Part shown: positions 57,298 to 64,000 of the stretch, one piece after another
How positions within the stretch are numbered: position 1 is the stretch's first letter
How the letters are laid out: every line of letters starts with the position of its first letter
NCBI RefSeq assembly: GCF_048544455.1
Contig: NC_133535.1
Location: 86,304,120 to 86,368,119 of the forward strand
Direction of reading: 5' to 3'
Source: Silene latifolia
Lineage: Eukaryota; Streptophyta; Magnoliopsida; Caryophyllales; Caryophyllaceae
DNA: 64,000 nucleotides
Translations under genes and position numbers: made by a program
Notes under the pieces: model-generated
Told to the model about the DNA's origin: nothing
Database searches by the model: none
The model's input: only the letters and a program-made list of their open reading frames with translations

Positions 57298-57969
57298 TAG
57301 CATTTTATCAAATATAACATGTGCATGAGTTGAGATCAAAACAGGCAAGCAAATAAAACATGAAAGCATATTAATTTAAGCATGAATCATTCCCCATGTT
57401 GGTTTCCCCTAATCACCCATTAACCCTAGCTAAGAGACTACTCACTCATTATCATGTTGATCATGCTAGCAAGGTTGTTAATCATACCAACAAAATGAAA
57501 CATGATGAATAAATGAAAGTAATTAACATTAATTAAAAAGGGATTAAGAGAATTATACCTACTAATGATTCCAATAATAAAGCAAAGATAAAAGAAGTAC
57601 TTGATGCTTGATTGAGAGGTTGTCAATCTCCCAATAATAACCCAAATAATCTTCAATTACCCAAAACAAAGGATGAACAAAAGAGAGATTAAGGAAATAA
57701 AACTTGTATTATAACTTGATTAATTGTTGATTGCAAAATTAAAGAGAGATTTGATTGGTATTAACTACTCTAAGAATTGATAAGAAGAACATGCTCTTCT
57801 AATTAGACTAATGGGGTATTTATAGTTGAGATTAGGGGGATGCATTAGGGTTAACTAAGGGCTAAACTAGTAATTACACTTTTTAGATTGAGCAGGGAGG
57901 AGCCGGTATTTTTCGAAGGAAGGGCTTCTTTCTTTGTAGCTTGGAGAAGAAGAAAATGCGTTGTAGAGG

Positions 57970-58136
57970 AATCCGAGCGGATTAGTGTCGGGACGGGCAG
58001 ATTCTGGCGGTGGAACTCGAGCGGCTTAGGAGGAATCCGGGCGGATTGTAGCGGTGCTAACCCGAGCGTCTTGGGATGAAACCGCACGGATTGTGCAGGT
58101 GGAGGACGGCCGGATTGTAGTCAATCCGCACGAATT
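57970..58136. repeat. Palindrome array in the 5' LTR of Athila F
   Basis: Second copy of the array at 43857-44023, starting AATCCGAGCGGATT at 57970, same order and spacing with a few base changes (for example gggcggatt to gggcagatt). Confidence 0.85.
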
Positions 58137-58483
58137 GTTCTTCAGCAAGATTTCTTCTTCTTTTCTTCTCTTTTCTTCATAAATTCCTTGGGGATTTCCT
58201 TGGGGACTCAAGGATCCTTTCTCAACATTGCTCATCTACTATAATATGTACAAAGGCCTTCTAATCTTGTCTCTCCTTGATGCTTGGTCATTGGATTCGA
58301 TCAATTTAGTCTCGTTTTGCCATGAAAATGCAAGATTCTTACTCCTTTCCTACCAAGGGATCAAAATCTCAAAGAATATGCAAAACAAAGAACTAAAGAT
58401 AAGAAATGACCCAAATATGCACTAAAAAGCATGGGAACAAGGCTAATTCGGGGGCTAAATATGCGCTAATTATGGTCACATCA

Positions 58484-59482
58484 AATATTCAAGGATGCAT
58501 TTCGTTTCATTAGGCTCTTAAGTAAACGTTAACGTTGAATCTTATTTTTTAGTTTGATCATAATCAAACAAGAATCTTTATGTTAAGTCTTTTCATTAAT
58601 CATGTTCCATTAAGTATTTTCTTTTGGTCTCCTCACTTAGTTTCCTTAAGAACATCTTCTTTTGGTCTCCTCACGTAGTTACCCTAAGAACATCTTGTTT
58701 TGGTTTCTTCACATGGATCCATCTATACATAATTAGTAATGTATACAAATTATTTTCTCTTATATAGATCTCATCTACTCAAGGTATACAAATCATACAA
58801 ATCATTCTTTGTGTCTTAATATTACTCCCACTCTATCTTTAGAATATATACACTAAATATTCAAAAGATAGCTTTTGTGAGACAAATGATGTTTCGATGA
58901 AGAAGGAGAGATATCACATAGGTTAATAGCCTCATTTGATTTTAAATATTTAATGGGTGTATGTAGGTTATTAGGTTTCCCTTAAGTGAGTTCATTAACT
59001 CAATATCACTTTATAATCGATCATACACAAACTCCAAGCTTATGGACATATAATCAATCTTATCATTATAATTGTCTATTGGATCAATTTTAAGTAGATA
59101 TTCATATGTTTCTATGTCAAACATATAAAGATGAATTTTAGAACAATTAAAAAACGATAAACGTAGTGACTTGGGTTGCAAACCAAGTCACTATTAATCC
59201 AAAATTACAACCATTGTTCAAAGGATTAAAACAAATTTCCATGTTAAACAAGGAAATTAAAATAGTTATAGAAATTCAAAATACAACATGATAATAAAGA
59301 CAACAAATAAAGCCAAGCTTCATGGGTGGCTACTCCTAGCTCCCTCACGATCTCTTAAGCTTGCTTTTCCTTGCCCATGTTGTTGCTTGGAGGAGGCCCT
59401 AATTACAATAAAAAAGGGGATACTTCATCACAACTTGTATCAAAATACCAAAGTTGAATTAGAAATATAAAAGAAGGGATAG
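58484..59482 (-). other. Non-coding body of copia D, second part
   Basis: Continues the D body directly after Athila F and lies 3' of its gag. Aligns with about 36024-37000 of C on the opposite strand. No pol motif. Confidence 0.8.
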
Positions 59483-60379
59483 TCATTTACCTACTGGAGT
59501 GATCTTTCCAGATTTGATGTCACGAAGATATTTGGAACAATTCCTCTTCCAATGTTCAATGCCATTACAATAATGGCACTTGTCAAGGGGACCCTTCTTG
59601 GGTTTGGAAGTGCTAGCTTCAAAAGTTCTAGCCTTGGTTTTCATGGGAGCTTGCCTCTTGCCCTTTTTGCCACTTTTCTTGAAGGTTCCCTTGCTCTTAT
59701 TGCTTATATTGAGCACATCCTTAGGGAAGCTAGCATTTAGCCCCATGTCCCTTTCGGCTTGCACAAGTAGCTTGTGCAACTCTTCAAGGGACACATCCTT
59801 GTCTTGCATGTTGAAATTCACTCGGAATTGCACATATGCTTTGACTTTGCTTAAGGAGTGAAGAATTCTATCAATGATGAGTTCTTTGGGAATTTCAACT
59901 TTTTGAATCTTCAATGTCTCGACATGCTCCAACAATTTGAGCACATGAGGGCTAACCTTTTGGCCCTCTTTGAAGTCGAGATCAAAGAATGCCGAGGCCG
60001 CCTCGTATTGGACGATCCTCGGTGTTTGTGAAAACATTGTCACAAGCTTAGATTAGATTTCATAGGCGGTGCCCATCTTAAAGGCTCTCCTTTGGAGATC
60101 CGCCTCCATAGCAAATATTAATACATTTTTGATTGCGGCGGACTCTTTGTGGTAAGCTTCATATGCTTCCCCAGTGGCGGCACTTGACCTAGCATTAGGT
60201 TCGGGTGGAGAGGCCTCAATGAGGTAACGAAACTTGTCATCACGTTGAGCGGCTAATTTGAGTTGGGCATCCCAATCGGAGAAATTTGACCCATTCTTTT
60301 CAAGTTTACATCGATCTATAAAGGATCGGAGCCATGAAACATTAGTGAGAGTGTTTGTGTTGGTGTTTGGTGCGGCCAT
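59483..60379 (-). pseudogene. Gag of copia D, one nonsense codon
   Basis: Homologue of the C gag at the same length (299 codons), starting MAAPNTNTNTLTN. A TAA at 60053-60055 follows MGTAYEI, where C has Tyr. Otherwise open to the same ending KITPVGK. The zinc knuckle is CHYCNGIEHWKRNC: the Cys and His ligands are kept, with Gly changed to Glu. Confidence 0.9.
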
Positions 60380-61277
60380 TTGTTATTGAGAAACAAAAGC
60401 GGTCTATAAAACAAAATAGAAGGAATAAAACATTTATCGTTTTAATAATAATACTCGTAAATAATTTAAATTTAAACAAATTTTATTGCATTTATCTAGT
60501 GACCTCTACCCAACTATGATAAATGATTCCAAGATCTAAATTCATATCGATTCGGGCACGGTGAGCCGATTCATCCCTTATCAATATAACTCGGTGGATT
60601 AACTCTTTAATCGATTCTACTTCTAGAACTCTCGGTCGATAAAATTACTCTAATATTTATCTTTAGTCCGGAACACATGCGACTACGGTCACGAATACTT
60701 CCGTTGAGCTCAATCCAAATTTCAAAGTAATAACATTTTACTACCCACTTACCCAATGTAACAAGGTTTGTATTACGGTGAAGCCGGATTAACTCCCTTA
60801 TGAAATTGAGATTCATGGTTTCTACTATTTGGTAAGGCTAAATCTCAATTATTAATTTAGCGAGAGGTCATGTCAATTTATTATCTATCACGTTTTAAGT
60901 GAACTAAAGCGGTGAACTACGATAATTATAATTGACACGATCGATGACTCGATTAAAATACAGTGCATGTTTAGTTATGGCGATTTAGGGATGCATGCAA
61001 ACATATAAAGAAAATGCAAAGCATAAATATAAAGTCCTAGTATGGCCTTCCTAAAATAGTAAATCTAATAAACTATTACAAATTTGGAAACCAACTCCTT
61101 GGTCCCTTGAACTTCGGTCTTGGCACGTATCTCGAGGCAACACCGTCTTGTAGGAATGCCTTTCCAAATGGCACCGTCTTCAAGGATCTCCGGAATAACA
61201 AGTTTTATTTGTTAACTAATTAACTCGGAAAAACAAACCCGATTTTGCATGCAACAACCTTGTGCTCTGATACCACT
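60380..61277 (-). other. Leader and primer-binding site of copia D
   Basis: The PBS is at 61264-61275 (GCTCTGATACCA on the plus strand, complement of TGGTATCAGAGC), two bases from the LTR. The leader is about 0.9 kb, much shorter than the 2.2 kb of C, with only about one clear copy of the accgtgccc-type repeat (60549-60578). Confidence 0.85.
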
Positions 61278-62548
61278 TGTTGGGATTCATTAATCTCAAA
61301 AGTTTACATATTCATAGTATGATAGTTTAATTTAGTCATAAAATTAAATCGGATCTTATGCATGCAAAACAATTACAAGTATAAGGAGAAAATCAATTCT
61401 TACATTGATGATTTCAGAATATGGGCACTAGTAAGTTCACCTTCTTACTAGTTCTTGAGCTTTCCAAAGGTAGAAGAACAAGATTCAAGTGGAGAATCTC
61501 TCCGAAGGAATTTTACCTAAAGTAACACCCTTACTAATTTTAATTAATATGATCTAGTATTAATTAAAATCTAACTTAAACAAAACACAAAATATTGATT
61601 TTGGCTCTTGAGAATTTTGGACAAGGGGAGTAATTTTGTGAGGTTTCTTTGTCTAAGTTTATTTCACAAATTGTAGGGAGTAGTTAATTTTCTTACACTA
61701 GAAAATTATATATATTGAATGGTTGAATAATAACAGAAAAACTCTTAGCTTTTCTTATGCAAAACCGGTTGGAGGGAAGGGTAGAGGGCCAATGCATGAG
61801 CTTCACATTCTACCCAAGACAAACTAGGCGTGCATGGCTATAAGTAGAGTATAATCATTGTGTTTCCATTTAAAATAAACAACACAATATAAACCCTAAT
61901 ACTCCCTCCATATTTTGGCACACACACATAAAATGGAAAGTCCATTTTATTTTGTCATTTGTCAATTTTGTCATATGTCACATGTTACATGACATGTTAC
62001 AATATAATGTATTTTTAACATATTAAAAACAACATATTAATAAAATATGTCACATACAAGATTAACTAGTAATTCTTAATTACTTGTACCAAAATGGTTT
62101 ATCAAATTATAAATTACAACAACTTGTATTTATAATAAATTATTCAATCTGTTTCAATTGTTTCGTAAACAATAAATTAATCTAAGTAATAAAACAATTT
62201 GATTACTTAGACCGTATCTTATTTAATCGAATTACAATGAGACACGTTAATTTTACTCACAAAATCATCCGTCAATTTTAAGCAATTTAATTAACTCGTA
62301 TCGGCATACGATTAATTAAATGATCAATTAAGAGTATTACCCTATAGGCATGACCTCAAGGTATCAACTGATCACCACCGTCGTACGACAGTAATGTCAA
62401 ACTCTAGTCAGCCAATCATTACCGATATGTGTGGACCAGTTGACTGTAAAATATTACGTTCCCTCATGCATTCTTAAATGTGAGATTTAAACATGTGATC
62501 ATCATGATCGACAATTGTGATCGCATTATTGTTGGGGACACTCCAACA
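61278..62548 (-). repeat. 5' LTR of copia D
   Basis: 1271 bp, TGTTGGG to TCCAACA, followed by GCGGG. Closely matches 30415-31587 plus 40416-40498. Confidence 0.93.
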
Positions 62549-62553
62549 GCGGG

Positions 62554-63593
62554 ATGTCCTCATAATCAAGTCCAAGGGGAAGGGTAAGGCTCTGGCTGAA
62601 TTAAGTGTTAAGAAGTCGTTCTTCAAAAAGCCGGGTCAATCAGAGACTAAGAGTGGGCCTGGTGAGACCAGCGGCTCAAAGAGCAAAGCTAAGAGTAAGG
62701 GGAACGATATACAGTGCCACCATTGTCAAAAGTTTGGCCAGTGAAGGAGGAACTGCCCCAAGTACCTTGAGGATATTAAAGCTTGTCGTGTGACGCCCAC
62801 AGGTATATCTTCTTTTATTCACATGATTGAAATAAATCACGATAGTTCCGCGACTTGGGTATTTAATACTGGTTGTGGTTCTCATTTGTATAATCATTTG
62901 CAGGGCCTAAGGGACGTGCGACGTCTAACTAAGGCCTAAGGGAATGGAGCAAAAGTTGCTGCTGTTTCTATTGGAACTTATGTCCTTAGACTCCCTAGTG
63001 GATTTAAATTGTATTTAAATAATTGTTATTTCGTTCCTTCGTTATCTAAAAACATTGTGTCAGTATCCATGTTAGACATGGAAGGATTTGATTTTAATAT
63101 TAAGAACAACTGTTGTACTTTCTCATTAAATAATATGATTTATGGTAAAGCAGTTTCCATAAATGGCATTTATGTTTTAGATCAAACGACTGATATTTAT
63201 CATGTGAATAATAAAAGGCTTAATGTAGGTGACAAAGATCAGACTTATCTATGGCATTGCCGAATGGGACACATAAATGAAAAACGCGTAAAGAAACTCA
63301 TTAAGAATGGGACAATTTCACCATTTAATTATGAATCATATGGTACGTGTGAATCATGTCTCATCGGAAAGATGACTCGTATTTCTTTTAAAGGTATTGG
63401 AATGCGAGCTAGTGACCTTCTAGGGCTCACACATACTGATGTGTGTGGTCCTATGTCTATCACAGCTAGAGACAGCTATAAATACTTTATCACTTTTACG
63501 GACGATTTGAGTAGATACGAGTATGTCTACTTAATGAAACATAAGAGTGAATCCACTACTAGAATTTATGGAAAAGAAACCATTGAAAAGTAA
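62554..63593 (+). pseudogene. Copia E: gag end, protease and partial integrase
   Basis: Continues gag in frame (DVLIIKSKGKGKA). The knuckle CHHCQKFGQ is followed by TGA (62742-62744) where the family has Trp, then RRNC. The protease motif WVFNTGCGSH has Asn (codon 62865-62867) in place of the catalytic Asp. A stop follows near 62938. From 63009 a long frame gives the pre-integrase domain (LWHCRMGHINEKRV, CESCLIGKM: the HHCC zinc site) and the integrase core start (LTHTDVCGPM, FTDDLSRYEYVYLM). Homology stops near 63560-63593; RT and RNase H are missing. Confidence 0.85.
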
Positions 63594-64000
63594 CCAATAA
63601 TTGTTCAACATGGTCTCTTTGGTGAAAAACACCTATCTTGATAGGTGAATGGTGTCTTATGTATGATAGGGGTCCACCAAAAAAACCAAAGAAACCATTC
63701 TAAATAAATAAACGATCTCTTGAAAAAAAAAAGTTAAAAAAAAATTACAAAAAGGATATTGGTATTATTTATATAACTGTTATATCCCAAAACCCAATTT
63801 TCTCGTCATATACTTCTTCAAAAGTTAATCCGGTCTCGCACTTCTTCCCGCTTTCACTTGCCAACCACCGCCACATACCACGTAGGGTCGTCGTCAGCCA
63901 CTCTCCTCCACCGCCATTCATCCACTCGTTGTCATACCTTAGGCTTTCAGCCTCAGTTCGTTCAGTTTTTCCCCCAAATCTCAATTTTATTTATAACAAA
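63594..64000. other. Flanking sequence after copia E, no gene supported
   Basis: Not recognisable as part of any element here. It contains a perfect 8-bp inverted repeat with a 2-base loop (63630-63647, CACCTATC tt GATAGGTG), A-rich DNA, a TATA-like tatttatataac near 63765-63776, and then a pyrimidine-rich stretch (63800-63980) that resembles a plant 5' leader on the plus strand. Whether a gene follows cannot be told from this window. Confidence 0.4.

Larger units (their letters stand above)
42618..58483 (-). mobile_element. Athila-type element F, gag-protease plus env-position ORF, no pol core
   Basis: LTRs 42618-44370 and 51997-58483 (the latter split by a LINE), termini TGATCGG and CACATCA, with an exact tRNA-Asp PBS at 51975-51992. 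The flanks are TATAT and AATAT, a 5-bp duplication with one difference. In sense order it holds gag and protease (51856-49061), a palindrome array, and the env-position ORF (48022-46430). RT, RNase H and integrase are missing without visible scars. It is a different family from A/B. Confidence 0.9.
51997..58483 (-). repeat. 5' LTR of Athila F, split by a LINE
   Basis: Pieces 51997-52566 and 57298-58483 together match the 3' LTR. The LINE lies between two copies of a 15-bp target (52552-52566 and 57283-57297). The palindrome array of this copy runs from 57970 to about 58136. Confidence 0.92.
30415..62548 (-). mobile_element. Gag-only copia element D with nested insertions
   Basis: Flanked by GCGGG on both sides (30410-30414, 62549-62553). 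LTRs start TGTTGGG and end TCCAACA. The 5' LTR (61278-62548), PBS (61264-61275) and gag (59483-60379) are on the minus strand. After gag there is about 3 kb without pol (58484-59482 plus 40499-42617), then the 3' LTR split into 30415-31587 and 40416-40498. It has received copia C in its 3' LTR and Athila F in its body. Confidence 0.92.
2652..63593 (+). mobile_element. Ty1/copia element E, split by two large insertions and truncated at its 3' end
   Basis: Three separated pieces make one plus-strand element: 2652-5326 (LTR, PBS, leader), 29632-30414 (leader end and start of gag) and 62554-63593 (end of gag, protease, integrase). The first gap is bounded by GAGGT (5322-5326) and AAGGT (29627-29631), the second by GCGGG at 30410-30414 and 62549-62553. 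Across the first gap the leader lines up with the uninterrupted leader of copia C around 34960-35010. Across the second gap the gag codons run on in frame. Reverse transcriptase, RNase H and the 3' LTR are absent; homology ends near 63593. Confidence 0.85.

Overview
This window is repeat-dense nuclear DNA of a flowering plant. The evidence is that almost every base can be placed in a plant retrotransposon lineage: Athila-type and Tekay/Del-type Ty3/gypsy elements, Ty1/copia elements primed by initiator-Met tRNA, and plant L1-type LINEs with a zf-RVT tail. I see no complete host gene, no rRNA or tRNA gene and no CRISPR array. Species cannot be set from the sequence alone.

Layout. A decayed LINE lies on the minus strand at 1 to about 2651. 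From 2652 to 63593 the window can be read as one autonomous-type Ty1/copia element (here E, plus strand) that has been split twice. E's left LTR (2652-3718), primer-binding site and leader run to 5326. A tandem pair of Athila elements (A and B, minus strand, 5327-29626) then interrupts the leader and is flanked by the near-identical 5-bp repeats GAGGT/AAGGT. E resumes at 29632 with its gag gene. Gag is cut at 30414 by a 32-kb insertion (30415-62548, target repeat GCGGG), and E continues with the gag end, protease and part of the integrase, stopping at 63593.

The 32-kb insertion is a gag-only copia element (D, minus strand). It contains a sibling gag-only copia (C, plus strand, 31588-40410, target repeat CCCTC) in its 3' LTR. 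Its body carries a second Athila family (F, minus strand, 42618-58483), and F's 5' LTR contains a nearly intact LINE (52567-57282, 15-bp target repeat). Inside Athila B lies an internally deleted Tekay chromovirus (21260-23657, target repeat AATGA). The nesting is four levels deep and is supported at each step by target-site duplications or matching LTR ends.

How the parts relate. E codes for gag, protease and integrase, while C and D carry only a related gag and could have depended on a relative like E. F has gag, protease and an env-position ORF but no reverse transcriptase, RNase H or integrase, so it too looks like a dependent element. A and B share one central LTR, as expected from unequal recombination between LTRs of one original insertion.

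The most unusual signal is a recurring architecture. Three gypsy families each carry arrays of short palindromes with a family-specific sequence (GGTCGATCGACC in A/B, TACTCGATCGAGTA in Tekay, AATCCGnnCGGATT in F), spaced about 20-21 bp apart. The arrays lie near the start of the LTR and, in both Athila families, again just upstream of the env-position ORF. In A/B the pairs are exactly 21 bp apart at every site I checked, although the spacer sequences differ. This looks like a convergently built regulatory platform.
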